A DNA stretch of 64,000 bases from Opitutia bacterium (GTDB taxonomy: Bacteria; Verrucomicrobiota; Verrucomicrobiia; Opitutales; Opitutaceae): contig JACPIS010000023.1 in assembly GCA_016187925.1 (NCBI GenBank), positions 107,857 through 171,856 of the forward strand, given 5' to 3'. A model generated the notes under the pieces. That model had not been told where the DNA came from and made no database searches. It saw only the letters and a list, made by a program, of their open reading frames with translations. Each line of letters begins with the position of its first letter. Position 1 is the stretch's first letter. Shown here one piece after another: positions 7,347 through 16,735 of this stretch. A program made the translations under genes and the position numbers.

Positions 7347-8717
7347 ATGTCCGCCATCGTTTCTCCCGTCCCAGTCACTGAATCCCGATCCATGGGCGCG
7401 CCTTCGCTTTCGCCACCCGTGATCGACATTCTCCGCTTCAACACCTGCGGCAGTGTCGACGATGGCAAGTCCACCCTCATCGGCCGTCTGCTCTACGACT
7501 CGAAGTCGCTGATGGAGGACCAGCTCGAGGCGCTCGAGCGCTCCGCCGCCATCACCGGCGGCGGCCAGGTCAACCTCGCCAACCTCACCGACGGCCTCCG
7601 CGCCGAGCGTGAGCAGGGCATCACGATCGATGTCGCCTATCGCTACTTCGCGACGCCGCGCCGCCGGTTCATCATCGCCGACACGCCCGGGCATGTGCAG
7701 TACACGCGCAACATGGTCACGGGCGCCAGCACGGCGAACCTCTCCATCGTGCTGGTGGATGCCCGCGCCGGCGTCAGCGAGCAGAGCCGCCGCCACACCG
7801 CCATCGCATCGCTCCTGCGCATCCCGCATCTCGTCGTCGCGGTGAACAAGATGGACCTCGTCGGCTGGAGCGAGGAGCGCTTCCACGAGATTCGTGAGGA
7901 ATTCGAGGAATTTCTCCCGCGCCTGGACATGAAGGACGTGAAGTTCATCCCGCTCAGCGCGCTCAACGGCGACAACGTCGTCGATCCCTCGCCGCACACG
8001 CCCTGGTATGCCGGCCCGACTTTGCTCGGCCACCTCGAGACGGTGCACATCGGCAGCGACTGGAACCTGCAGGGCTTCCGTCTGCCGGTGCAATGGGTCA
8101 ACCGCCCCAACAATCCCACGGACGCCCGCCTGCATGACTTCCGCGGGTTCAGCGGACAGATCGCCGGCGGCATCGTGCGGGTGGGGCAGAAGATCATGGC
8201 TTTGCCGGGCGGGTTGGCTTCAACCGTGAAGGAAATCCACACCGGCGACGGTCCCGTCGACGAGGCGTTCTGTCCGCAATCGGTCACGCTCGTGCTCGAG
8301 CACGACATCGACATCAGCCGCGGCACCCTGCTTGTGAATCCGGACGAGTTGCCCGGCGGCGGCACGGACCTGCGCGCCCGCGTCTGCTGGATGCACCCGC
8401 GCGCGCTCCAGCGCGGGAAAAAATATCTGCTCAAACACACCTCCAGCACGGTGCAGGCGGTGGTCACCGAACTCGTGAACCGCATCGACATCGCCACGCT
8501 CGAGCCCGCGGCGGCGCCCGCCGAACTGGCGTTGAACGACATCGGCGAAATCCGCCTGCGCACGGCGCGTCCGATTTTCTACGACGGCTACGCAGTCAAC
8601 CGCCTGACCGGATCGTTCATCCTCATCGAGCCTGGCACTCACGCCACCGTGGCCGCGGGCCTGCTGCACGCGCCGGCCGAGGCGGTCCGCCCCGAGCACA
8701 CCGACTACGCGATCTGA
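7347..8717 (+). CDS. cysN: Sulfate adenylyltransferase large (GTPase) subunit
   Basis: A 456-residue EF-Tu-like GTPase driving ATP sulfurylase. G motifs visible: GSVDDGKST (about 35-43), DTPGH (about 112-116) and NKMD (about 167-170). The length has no room for a fused CysC kinase. ATG 7347 is chosen because it follows the REP palindrome; an in-frame ATG at 7275 would add 24 residues encoded by that repeat and sits in an operator-like motif, so it may be the ancestral start. Confidence 0.93.
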   Translation: MSAIVSPVPVTESRSMGAPSLSPPVIDILRFNTCGSVDDGKSTLIGRLLYDSKSLMEDQLEALERSAAITGGGQVNLANLTDGLRAEREQGITIDVAYRYFATPRRRFIIADTPGHVQYTRNMVTGASTANLSIVLVDARAGVSEQSRRHTAIASLLRIPHLVVAVNKMDLVGWSEERFHEIREEFEEFLPRLDMKDVKFIPLSALNGDNVVDPSPHTPWYAGPTLLGHLETVHIGSDWNLQGFRLPVQWVNRPNNPTDARLHDFRGFSGQIAGGIVRVGQKIMALPGGLASTVKEIHTGDGPVDEAFCPQSVTLVLEHDIDISRGTLLVNPDELPGGGTDLRARVCWMHPRALQRGKKYLLKHTSSTVQAVVTELVNRIDIATLEPAAAPAELALNDIGEIRLRTARPIFYDGYAVNRLTGSFILIEPGTHATVAAGLLHAPAEAVRPEHTDYAI

Positions 8718-8732
8718 GACATGGGTGTGTAG

Positions 8733-8763
8733 CGGAAAGTGTCATATTATAGATGCCACTTCC
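8733..8763. promoter_or_regulatory. Imperfect inverted repeat upstream of the Rrf2 gene
   Basis: GGAAAGTGTCAT at 8733-8744 faces GATGCCACTTCC at 8752-8763, about 10 of 11 positions pairing with one bulge, around an AT-rich centre containing TATTATAGAT that could be a -10 element. It lies about 100 bp before the regulator and could be an autoregulatory operator. It does not match the ACATG-type sites. Confidence 0.35.
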
Positions 8764-8858
8764 AATATCCCCGTTTTCCGCGCATGTGAAGCGGGGCACG
8801 CGCGCGTGGCGAAACGAATTGCCCGCGCGACCGCAGCGCCATTAGCCTCGCGGCCACC

Positions 8859-9272
8859 TTGAAGATCACCGTCAAGCTCGACTACACCTGCCGCATCCTG
8901 TGCGAACTCGCGCGCCATTACGCCGGCGGCGAGCCTGTGCGCATCGACGATCTGTCGAAGGTCGAGGCCGTGCCGGCCAATTTTCTCGCCCAGATCCTCG
9001 GCGAACTGCGCAACGGCAAGCTCGTGGTCAGCAAGCGCGGCGTGCAGGGCGGCTTCCTGCTCGCGCGGGCGCCCGACCAGATCACGTTGCATGATATCGT
9101 GAAAGTCATGGAGGGTGACCTGCTCGAACTCAGCGGCAATCACGGCGGCAAGTCAGGCCGGCGCGTGAAACAGATTTGGCAGGAAATCCGCGAAGTCGCC
9201 GCCCAGAAAGCCCGCGGCTACACGTTGGAAATGATGGCGGCGCAAAAAGAGCCCGAGATGTATCACATCTGA
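8859..9272 (+). CDS. Rrf2-family transcriptional regulator
   Basis: A 137-residue winged-helix regulator starting at TTG (8859). MKITVKLDYTCRILCELA and SKRGVQGGFLLARAPDQIT are Rrf2 signatures. The only cysteines are at residues 12 and 16 in helix 1; the three-cysteine Fe-S ligand set of IscR/NsrR is missing, so it is more like CymR-type cysteine regulators. Lying between cysN and cysK, it is the natural candidate for the ACATG-type palindromes at cysteine genes. That assignment is inference. Confidence 0.85.
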   Translation: MKITVKLDYTCRILCELARHYAGGEPVRIDDLSKVEAVPANFLAQILGELRNGKLVVSKRGVQGGFLLARAPDQITLHDIVKVMEGDLLELSGNHGGKSGRRVKQIWQEIREVAAQKARGYTLEMMAAQKEPEMYHI

Positions 9273-9360
9273 ATCCCAGCGGGTTGGGCGGACTAAACCA
9301 ACCTGAGCCGAGGCGCGTGTAATAACCGGATAGGCGGTTGACAGAAGGAGGTTCATGGAA

Positions 9361-9374
9361 ACATTTAATAGGTC

Positions 9375-9378
<4 letters not shown>
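9361..9378. promoter_or_regulatory. Candidate cysteine-regulon operator at the cysK start
   Basis: ACATT-TAATAGGT-CATGT, with the final CATGT containing the cysK start codon. It nearly repeats the site at the cobA start codon. TTGACA at 9338-9343 could be a -35 element; if so the cysK transcript would start close to its ATG. Confidence 0.5.
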
Positions 9379-10325
<947 letters not shown>

Positions 10326-10332
10326 GCCGCGC

Positions 10333-11271
10333 TCAGATCATCCAGTCGCCCTTGAATTCCTCGGCCGTCGCGCGTGACTCGACGGCCGATTCCTTTTTGC
10401 GGCGTGGCCGGACGACGAGGTTGGTGTCCTTGTAGTAGGCGATGCTGTGGGGCGGGGTGGACTCGAGCAGCCAGACGTTGGCGCCCACGACCGTGTGCGC
10501 GCCGATGCGCGTGTCGCCGCCGAGGATGGTGGCGTGCGCGTAGATGGTGACGTGGTCGTCGATGTCCGGGTGGCGTTTCACGCCCTTGATCGGCGTGCCG
10601 GTGGCATCGGTCTCGAAGGACTTCGCGCCGAGCGTGACGCCTTGGTAGACCTTCACGTGCGCGCCGAGGCGGGCGGTTTCGCCGATGACGACGCCGGTGC
10701 CGTGGTCGATGAAGAAATACGGGCCGATCTCGGCGCCCGGGTGGATGTCGATGCCGGTGCGCTCGTGGGCGTATTCGGTGAGCATGCGCGGTAGCAGCGG
10801 GACGCCCAGCCGGTAGAGCACGTGCGCCACGCGTTGCAGCGAGATGGCGAGCACGCACGGGTAGGCGAGGATGATCTCGTCCAGGCTGCGCGCCGCCGGA
10901 TCGCCCGCGTAGGCGGCGGCGACGTCGGTCTGCACGATGCGGCGCACCTCGGGCAGGCGGGTGAGGGCTTCGGTGGCGATGCGCCGCGCGTTGTGTTTCG
11001 GGTCAGGATCGGCGGCATGGCGCAGGCATTTCTCCACCTCGGTGACGAGGCGTTTTTCGATCTTGGCCAGCATGTCGTCGAGCCACGCGGGGGCGTCCTT
11101 GCGGGCCAGTGCGGTGCTCTCGAAAAATCCAGGGAAGAGCACATGCATGAAATCCCGGGCCAGCTCGTTGGCGAGGTCCTGCGAGGGAAGGTTGGCGCCG
11201 TCGAGGTGGTTGATGCCGCCGTCGCGGTCGTAGGAATCGAGCAGGGCCTGGAGAAGGGCGTTCTTGGACAT
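10333..11271 (-). CDS. cysE: Serine O-acetyltransferase (EpsC type)
   Basis: A 312-residue left-handed beta-helix acetyltransferase that makes O-acetylserine from serine and acetyl-CoA. The helical N-terminal domain is followed by hexapeptide repeats; IDIHPGAEIGPYFFIDHGTG (about 174-193) contains the catalytic Asp/His pair, with GVTLGAK and the RHPDI motif after it. The long N-terminal domain is of the EpsC subfamily. The C-terminus ends ...GDWMI; a terminal Ile is the residue CysE uses to dock into CysK, so a cysteine synthase complex is plausible. Confidence 0.93.
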   Translation of the reverse strand: MSKNALLQALLDSYDRDGGINHLDGANLPSQDLANELARDFMHVLFPGFFESTALARKDAPAWLDDMLAKIEKRLVTEVEKCLRHAADPDPKHNARRIATEALTRLPEVRRIVQTDVAAAYAGDPAARSLDEIILAYPCVLAISLQRVAHVLYRLGVPLLPRMLTEYAHERTGIDIHPGAEIGPYFFIDHGTGVVIGETARLGAHVKVYQGVTLGAKSFETDATGTPIKGVKRHPDIDDHVTIYAHATILGGDTRIGAHTVVGANVWLLESTPPHSIAYYKDTNLVVRPRRKKESAVESRATAEEFKGDWMI

Positions 11272-11286
11272 GAGCGAGCCTCATGG
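11268..11286. promoter_or_regulatory. Candidate cysteine-regulon operator at the cysE start
   Basis: ACATG-N9-CATGG overlaps the cysE start codon (11271-11269). It has the same half-site and position as the cobA and cysK palindromes but a different centre and one extra spacer base. On the cysE strand a TTGACG lies about 39 bases before the ATG. Confidence 0.35.
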
Positions 11287-11370
11287 TCGCCCATTTTTGC
11301 TCTGCGTCAAATGCGGCTCCCGCCATAAATGGACGGATGATCGATCATCGTGACCGGTTGCGGGCGTACA

Positions 11371-11426
11371 GTCCGCCTTCGCCGAGGCTTCGGCGGACAC
11401 TTTTCTTTCCGCTCCGGAAAGAAAAG
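11371..11426 (-). terminator. Hairpins directly after tRNA-Leu
   Basis: A perfect 12-bp stem (11400-11411 with 11415-11426, three-base loop) begins at the base next to the encoded CCA. It is followed by an inverted repeat GTCCGCC...GGCGGAC (11371-11398) containing GCCGAAGCCTCGGCGAAGGC. There is no clean T-run afterwards, so it may be a processing or stability element instead of a classical terminator. Confidence 0.55.
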
Positions 11427-11511
11427 TGGTGCTCAGGGGGGGACTCGAACCCCCACGCCTTACGGCACACGCCCCTCAAACGTGTGTGTCTACCAATTCC
11501 ACCACCTGAGC
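11427..11511 (-). tRNA. tRNA-Leu(GAG)
   Basis: Read on the minus strand: acceptor GCTCAGG pairs with CCTGAGC, discriminator A, CCA encoded. TTGGTAGACAC is the type II D-arm, the anticodon loop TTGAGGG gives GAG, the variable arm is long as expected for Leu, and GGTTCGAGTCC forms the T-arm. Length 85 with CCA. Confidence 0.95.
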
Positions 11512-11698
11512 ATTTGAAAGAAAGGAAGGGCGAATTAGGTAAATCCCGCGCGCCTTGTAAAGCCCCGAAATGCGCTTGCGTTGCTCTTTTTCGACAGGGA
11601 CACTGCGATTTTCCCGTGCGCGCACCTAACGCCACGGAACACCAAGCAATAAAACCGACTCCCACCGGGTAACCACTCCCGTTGTTTCCCGCCCATAC

Positions 11699-13714
11699 AT
11701 GGACGACCAAACGCCCGCCCCCGAAAGCAATGAGCCGCAGGGTCTGAACAAAATCGACCTCAGCCAGTTGCAGGACTTCACCTTCGGCACCCAATGGTCC
11801 GAGGTTAAACCCGTCTCGCCGCAACAGCGCCGCGACCGCGACTTCGACCGCGGTGAGCGCCGTGACCGCCGCGAGGGCGGCGGCGGTGAACGCGGCGCTC
11901 CGCCGCGCGACCGTCGCGGCTTCCGCAAGCCCGCGGGCGCACCCGCCGGTGCTCCCGGTGGCGGCGAGGGCGGCCAGCGTCCGCCGCAGGGCGACCGTCC
12001 CCCGTTTGGCGGCGGTGACCGTCCGCGCGGCGAGGGTTTCCGCGGCGGTCCGCGGGGCGACTTCCGTGGCGGCGGTTTCCGCGGTGGTGAGCGTCGCGAT
12101 TTCCGCGGCGAGGGTGGCGAGCGCGGCGCGCCGATGGAGCGCGGCCCGTACATCAGCCCGTATTTCAACATCACCTGCTATCCCGAGGACGCCGGCTTTG
12201 CCGCGATGGTGAAGGCCGTCCGCGCCTCGTGCCGCACGTTCCAGCTTTTCGAGATCACGAAGGCCGTGCTCGAGAAGAACGAGCGCTTCGTCGTCGTCAT
12301 CCAGCGCAAGCCGTCGGAACGGCCCGCCGCCGCGCCCGCCGCGGAAGGCGCCCCGGTTCCCACCGAGCCGGCCAAGGCCGCCAAGACCGCGCCGATGTTC
12401 ATGTCGCAGCCCGACCATCTGCCGTTCGAGACGGAGGAAGCCGCCATCCAGCACGTGCTCAAGAATCACCTGAGCCTGTTCTTCGAGGCGCAGGAAGTGG
12501 AGATTGATCCGCCCAAGGGCAATTTCCCGATCATCAACAAGTGCGGCATCACCGGCGAGTTGCTCGGGCCGCCGAACTACCACCTCTACCAGCAGATCAT
12601 CCAGCAGCACCACGCCGCGCGCCTGGGCCGCATGCCGTTCGAGAAATTCCGCGATGGCATCGTCTCCGCCCGCGAGCCCGAGGTCGTCCAGCAGTGGCTG
12701 GACAAGATGAAGAAGACCACGCGCTACACGTGGAAGACCGTCGCCGCCAAGCCTGCCCCGGCCCCCGCCACCGAGACTCCGGCCGCGCCGGCTGAGGCAG
12801 CGTCCGCCGAAGTCGCCGCTCCTGCTCCCGAAGTCGCGGCCGCGCCCGCTCCCGAGGCCGTCGCTCCGGCTCCCGCCGCTGAGATGCCCGCGGCGCCGGT
12901 TGGTCCGAGCTTTGACAGCCTCGATGAGGCCCGCGCCCACCTGCTCACCAACGCGAAGGACAAGGTCGTGCGCGCGGTCGAGACCGTCCGTTTCCACGGC
13001 AAGCTCCTCGAGTCGCTCCCCGGCGGCGAGATCAAGCGCGCCGTCGAGGGTCACGTCGAGCGCCAGCGCCGCTTCCCGCTCGACACCGCCAACGCGCTGC
13101 GCGGCCGCCTGCGCCGCGAGGGTTTCACGATCTTCAAGAAGGGCTCGCGGGGCGTCTCCTACGTCTGCGCCGTCAAGCGCCGCTTCCGCGTCCCGGGCCA
13201 GGTGTTCTCCGAGTCCATCACCGCGCTGATCGACTGCATCGAGAAAAACCCGATGGTCCACGTGAAGGATCTGCCCTCGAAGTTCCTCGGCGTCGACATC
13301 GCCGCCGCGCTCGCCGCCACGCCGCTGCCCGAGGGCACCGCCGCCTCGCAGGCTCCGTTCATGGTGCTCACGCCCGAGCAGGGCGAGAAGCTCCGCAAGA
13401 TGAACAACGACCTGCGCTGGCTCGTCACCGAGGGCTACGTCACGGAGTTCTCCGACGGCAAGCTCTTCGCCCCGCCGCCCATGGCGCCGCAAGCCGCCAA
13501 GAAGGCCGACGAGCACGGTGAGGAGCACGACCCCGTCGACTTCCCCGAAGCCCCGGCCCCCGCCGCCGCTCCGGCTCCCACAGCCGAAGCCGCTTCTGCG
13601 GCCCCGGCGGCAGAGACACCGGCGGTCGAACCCGCCGCGGAACCGGCCCCGGCTCCCGTCGCGGAACCAACGCCGGCCCCCGCTGAAGAACCGAAGCCCG
13701 AAGGCCAGGCCTGA
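11699..13714 (+). CDS. RGG-box protein, putative RNA-binding, function unknown
   Basis: A 671-residue protein in blocks. Residues about 40-150 are Arg/Gly-rich with many RGG, RGD and FRGG repeats, the pattern of RNA-binding RGG boxes. About 150-335 is a conserved-looking globular region (YISPYFNITCYPEDAGFAAM). About 345-400 is an Ala/Pro/Glu linker. About 400-590 is a second globular region (FDSLDEARAHLLTNAKDKVV). The C-terminus is again Ala/Pro-rich. No catalytic motif is recognised. A strong terminator follows, so it is probably monocistronic. An antisense frame over the whole gene is treated as a shadow. Confidence 0.85.
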   Translation: MDDQTPAPESNEPQGLNKIDLSQLQDFTFGTQWSEVKPVSPQQRRDRDFDRGERRDRREGGGGERGAPPRDRRGFRKPAGAPAGAPGGGEGGQRPPQGDRPPFGGGDRPRGEGFRGGPRGDFRGGGFRGGERRDFRGEGGERGAPMERGPYISPYFNITCYPEDAGFAAMVKAVRASCRTFQLFEITKAVLEKNERFVVVIQRKPSERPAAAPAAEGAPVPTEPAKAAKTAPMFMSQPDHLPFETEEAAIQHVLKNHLSLFFEAQEVEIDPPKGNFPIINKCGITGELLGPPNYHLYQQIIQQHHAARLGRMPFEKFRDGIVSAREPEVVQQWLDKMKKTTRYTWKTVAAKPAPAPATETPAAPAEAASAEVAAPAPEVAAAPAPEAVAPAPAAEMPAAPVGPSFDSLDEARAHLLTNAKDKVVRAVETVRFHGKLLESLPGGEIKRAVEGHVERQRRFPLDTANALRGRLRREGFTIFKKGSRGVSYVCAVKRRFRVPGQVFSESITALIDCIEKNPMVHVKDLPSKFLGVDIAAALAATPLPEGTAASQAPFMVLTPEQGEKLRKMNNDLRWLVTEGYVTEFSDGKLFAPPPMAPQAAKKADEHGEEHDPVDFPEAPAPAAAPAPTAEAASAAPAAETPAVEPAAEPAPAPVAEPTPAPAEEPKPEGQA

Positions 13715-13723
13715 TAACTTCCC

Positions 13724-13755
13724 AAGCCCGCTCGCAAGAGCGGGCTTTTTCTTTG
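13724..13755 (+). terminator. Rho-independent terminator of the RGG-box gene
   Basis: AAGCCCGCTC-gcaa-GAGCGGGCTT followed by TTTCTTT; a 10-bp GC-rich stem with a tetraloop and T-run, starting 9 bases after the stop codon. Confidence 0.9.
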
Positions 13756-13769
13756 GCGCGCCCGGGCTC

Positions 13770-14078
13770 GATTCACGGGAGGGTCCGTGTCCCCACGGGC
13801 CGTTTGGAAGTTGCTTCGGCTCTCCCTTTGGCCGGCGCGGTGGCGGAATCTTTCATCGGCCGGTCTCTGGGGTGAGCATCGTTTCGCGGATGCTTGGAGG
13901 GTCCACGTCCCCGTGGACCGCGGCTCGCGGGGACGCGAGCCCTCCAGCCGTAGGGCCTGACTTCACGTGAGGTTACAGGCTCGACGCAAGGTCGAGCCCT
14001 ACGCCCTGCCGCAGCCGTAGGGCCTGACCTCGTGTCAGGGCTGAGGCCCGACGCTCTGCCCTCTGGCGGGGCCAGACT
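13770..14078. repeat. Cluster of short palindromic repeats in a 300-bp gap
   Basis: No gene is seen. The stretch is a string of hairpins: GGTCCACG...CGTGGACC at 13900-13918, GGCTCGCG-ggga-CGCGAGCC at 13922-13941, GGCTCGAC-gcaag-GTCGAGCC at 13978-13998, and CCGTAGGGCCTGAC twice (about 13948 and 14010). The 13978-13998 unit recurs exactly, inverted, at 59064-59084, and the 13922 unit is related to 58743-58762. Confidence 0.7.
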
Positions 14079-14561
14079 CTACCGCAGCTGCACGCGGTGC
14101 TTGTCGCCGTCGACGATCGAGAGCGTGAGATGCTGGGCGTTGGCGGGCAGCCAGCGGCCGATCTTCTCCGGCCACTCGACGGCCAGCACCCACGGGCTGA
14201 TCAGGAACTCGTCGAGCAGCAGCTCCTCGATCTGGTGTTCGTTCTCCAGCCGGTAGGCGTCGAGGTGCACGAGCGTGCGCCTCGCTGCGCTTTTGCCGGA
14301 CGAGCGGTCGGAGCTTTGCAGGGCAGGTCCCGCGCCGCGATAGACCGAATAGATGGCGAACGTCGGGCTGGTGACGTGCTCGTGTACGCCGAGGCCCTGC
14401 GCGAGGCCCTGCACGAAGGTCGTCTTGCCCACGCCCATGTCGCCATGCAGCGCCAAAGTCGTGTCGGGCGGCAACGTGGCAGCAAACTCCGCGGCCAGCG
14501 CGCGCGTCGCCTCGGCGGACTCAGTCGTGATGCCCTGGCGGAGCTTTTCAAGGATGCTCAT
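14079..14561 (-). CDS. tsaE: tRNA threonylcarbamoyladenosine biosynthesis ATPase TsaE
   Basis: A 160-residue P-loop ATPase that acts with TsaB/TsaD in making t6A37 of ANN-decoding tRNAs. LALHGDMGVGKTTFVQG (about 37-53) is the Walker A motif with the TsaE-specific context, SPTFAIYSVY is switch-like, HLDAYRLE follows, and VEWPEKIG near the end is characteristic. The start MSILEKLRQG at 14561 gives normal family length. It is followed at 132 bp upstream by thiL on the same strand. Confidence 0.93.
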   Translation of the reverse strand: MSILEKLRQGITTESAEATRALAAEFAATLPPDTTLALHGDMGVGKTTFVQGLAQGLGVHEHVTSPTFAIYSVYRGAGPALQSSDRSSGKSAARRTLVHLDAYRLENEHQIEELLLDEFLISPWVLAVEWPEKIGRWLPANAQHLTLSIVDGDKHRVQLR

Positions 14562-14587
14562 GGCAGGTCCGCGCGCCGAAGTTGTAG

Positions 14588-14609
14588 GGCGGGGTCGACT
14601 GACCCCGCC
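14588..14609. repeat. Short palindromic repeat between tsaE and thiL
   Basis: GGCGGGGTC-gact-GACCCCGCC, preceded by GTAG as in the other short palindromes of this window (13948, 59061, 34517). Confidence 0.6.
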
Positions 14610-14693
14610 TCGATGAAGTGCATGACTTCGAGGAACGGTGGGGTGCGGCCGCCGAGGCAGTCGCACTCGTCGCGACCCCGCCATCCATTGATC

Positions 14694-15653
14694 TTAGCGC
14701 AGATGCTCATAGCCATGGTAGTCGGCGAGGCGCAGCGCGCCCGCGGGCAATTTGCCCTGCTTCGCAAACGTGCCGATCAGCGTGAGCCGCAGGCGCGGGA
14801 AACGTTTCCGCCAGGCTTGCTCGAATTTCTTCGCGTCGGCGCGGCCACGCACGACGACGAGCAATTCGTAGTCCTCACCGTCGCTCAGCGCGTGGGCCAG
14901 CGCGGTCCGGTGCGAGCGCTCGGCGCTGGTCCGCGCGGCGGGGCTGACCGGCACGGCCGGGCCGCAGAGGGCCGGCACCAGGCCGGCGGTGGTGAGAGAG
15001 GTGAGGTCCTTCGCCAAGCCGTCGCTCACGTCCATCATGGCGCGGACTTCCGGGCGGCCGGCGAGCCACGCGCCCTCGGCGAGACGCGGCGTGAATTGGA
15101 AATGCTTGCCGAGCCGGCTGCCACCGAGTGAGCCGGTGACGTAGATGCGGTCGCCGGCGCGGGCGCCCTGACGCGTGACGATGCGTGAGTTCGTTGCCTC
15201 GCCGTGCAGGGTGAGGAAGGCGCCGAAGAAGCCCGCGGGCGCCTGGGCGACGTCGCCCCCGACGATGTTCACGCCGAAGCGCCGGGCGCAGTCGGCAAGG
15301 CCGAGGTAGAAGTCGCGCAGCCACGCCACGCGGGTGTTGGCGGCCAGCGCCAGCGAAATGACGGCGGCGACCGGCCGGCCGCCCATCGCGGCGATGTCGC
15401 TCAGGTTGCGCTTGAGCAGCTTGGCGCCGACGGCGCGGGCCGGGATGGCGTCGTCGAAATGCCAGCCGTAGATCACGGGGTCGGTGGTGACAAGCTGTGC
15501 GCGCCGGGCCGGTGGCAGCACGGCGCAATCGTCGCCGATGCCGAATGGCGCCCGGGGCGTCACATCGCCCAGCCAGCCGCGCACCTGTTCGATGAGGCGC
15601 AGTTCGCCGTAGGCGGAGACGGCGGCGGAGCGTTGGGCGGTGAAAATCTTCAT
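14694..15653 (-). CDS. thiL: Thiamine-monophosphate kinase
   Basis: A 319-residue AIRS/PurM-fold kinase phosphorylating thiamine monophosphate to the diphosphate cofactor. FGIGDDCAVL (about 37-46) is the Mg/ATP-binding motif, followed by GAKLLKRNLSDIAAMGG, VNIVGGDVAQ and MMDVSDGLAKDL, all ThiL signatures. Length is normal. No other thiamine gene or TPP riboswitch is seen nearby. Confidence 0.93.
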   Translation of the reverse strand: MKIFTAQRSAAVSAYGELRLIEQVRGWLGDVTPRAPFGIGDDCAVLPPARRAQLVTTDPVIYGWHFDDAIPARAVGAKLLKRNLSDIAAMGGRPVAAVISLALAANTRVAWLRDFYLGLADCARRFGVNIVGGDVAQAPAGFFGAFLTLHGEATNSRIVTRQGARAGDRIYVTGSLGGSRLGKHFQFTPRLAEGAWLAGRPEVRAMMDVSDGLAKDLTSLTTAGLVPALCGPAVPVSPAARTSAERSHRTALAHALSDGEDYELLVVVRGRADAKKFEQAWRKRFPRLRLTLIGTFAKQGKLPAGALRLADYHGYEHLR

Positions 15654-15776
15654 GTCGACGGGACGAGCCTAAGGCTTGGCCACGAAGAGGCACGAAAAAC
15701 CATGGGAAGGCAGAGCATCCGCCGAAATATATTTTCGTGAGTACTTGTGCCGTTTTGTGGACACAGTTTTAGGCGT

Positions 15777-16655
15777 TCAGGTGACACCGGGCAGGCCGGA
15801 GAGCACGATGACGATCGTGTTCAGATTGAACAGGCAGTGGGCGATGATCGGCACACGGATGTCGCCGGTCGCCTCGTAGGCGAGGCCGAGGGCGGCGCCG
15901 AGCAGTGCGAGCGGCACGAAGCCCGCCAGATTCATGTGCAACGCGCCGAAGCACACCGCGCTCGCGGCAAACGCGATGAGCCGGCCGAAGCGCTGACGCA
16001 GATAGCGGAAGACGCCGTGGCGGAAGAGCAGTTCTTCGTTCACCGGTCCGGCGATGCACGCCACGGCGAACATGCCGAGCACGACGAGCGGCGACTTCAC
16101 GTGTCCAAAAATGGCGATGAGATCCTGCGGCTCGTCCGGCAGGCCGGCGAAGCGCAACAGGGCAGTCCAGCCCGCGCTCAGCAGCACGACGACGGGCAGC
16201 GCCATCAGCAATGTGCCTGCGCCCTTGAGCGCGGCCGCCAGCCAACTCATCCGCGGAGCCGGGTTGAGCCCGGGCGGCTCGGCGCCGTAGTCAGCATAGA
16301 GTCGCCGGCGGAGCAGGGCAAAGACCGGCCAGCCGAGCAGCGCGCAGGCGTGGAAACCCAGCCCGTAGGCGATGACCTCCAGTCCGGCGCGGTCGGCCGC
16401 GCCCTTGATCGACTTGCTGAAAAGCTGGAACGAGAGCGCCTGTCCGATGAAGCCGAGCAGGAAGATCAGCACGATCAGCAGCGTCACCTCGAAGCCTGTG
16501 ATGTTCCAACGCCCCAGGCGCTTCGAGGCAAAGGTCGCTTCCCGCAGCGGGGCGACGAACACGGCCCGCAGGAGCAGCGCCGCGCCCGCGAGCAGGGCGG
16601 TCAGCTCAAAGACGGACAGGGCGATCTGGAATGGCGTCAGGGACACGGCGCCCAC
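15777..16655 (-). CDS. CPBP-family intramembrane metalloprotease (CAAX/Abi type)
   Basis: A 292-residue multi-pass membrane protein with about seven hydrophobic segments. The CPBP motifs are present: PVNEELLFRHGVF (EExxxR-like glutamates), FGALHMN and IIAHCLFNLN supply the remaining histidine and asparagine positions. Such proteins cleave membrane substrates or act in bacteriocin self-immunity; the substrate here is unknown. A GTG start is chosen (16655, or 16646) because longer versions would run through unrelated sequence with no hydrophobic character. Confidence 0.8.
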   Translation of the reverse strand: MGAVSLTPFQIALSVFELTALLAGAALLLRAVFVAPLREATFASKRLGRWNITGFEVTLLIVLIFLLGFIGQALSFQLFSKSIKGAADRAGLEVIAYGLGFHACALLGWPVFALLRRRLYADYGAEPPGLNPAPRMSWLAAALKGAGTLLMALPVVVLLSAGWTALLRFAGLPDEPQDLIAIFGHVKSPLVVLGMFAVACIAGPVNEELLFRHGVFRYLRQRFGRLIAFAASAVCFGALHMNLAGFVPLALLGAALGLAYEATGDIRVPIIAHCLFNLNTIVIVLSGLPGVT

Positions 16656-16735
16656 GAATGAACGCGATTTGCACCGAAGGGAAACAAGAAGTTGGTCGTT
16701 TCCGTCGGCTATCACACCGGTAAGAGCATCTTGTC

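Noticed and set aside
11345..13528. 727-codon minus-strand frame across the RGG-box gene and tRNA-Leu
   Set aside because: It covers a tRNA gene, has Arg/Gly/Leu-rich low-complexity sequence and mirrors a better plus-strand gene with a terminator; typical high-GC shadow.
13757..14078. Possible small RNA gene in the repeat-rich gap
   Set aside because: The hairpins match dispersed repeats found elsewhere in the window and no promoter or separate terminator could be identified.
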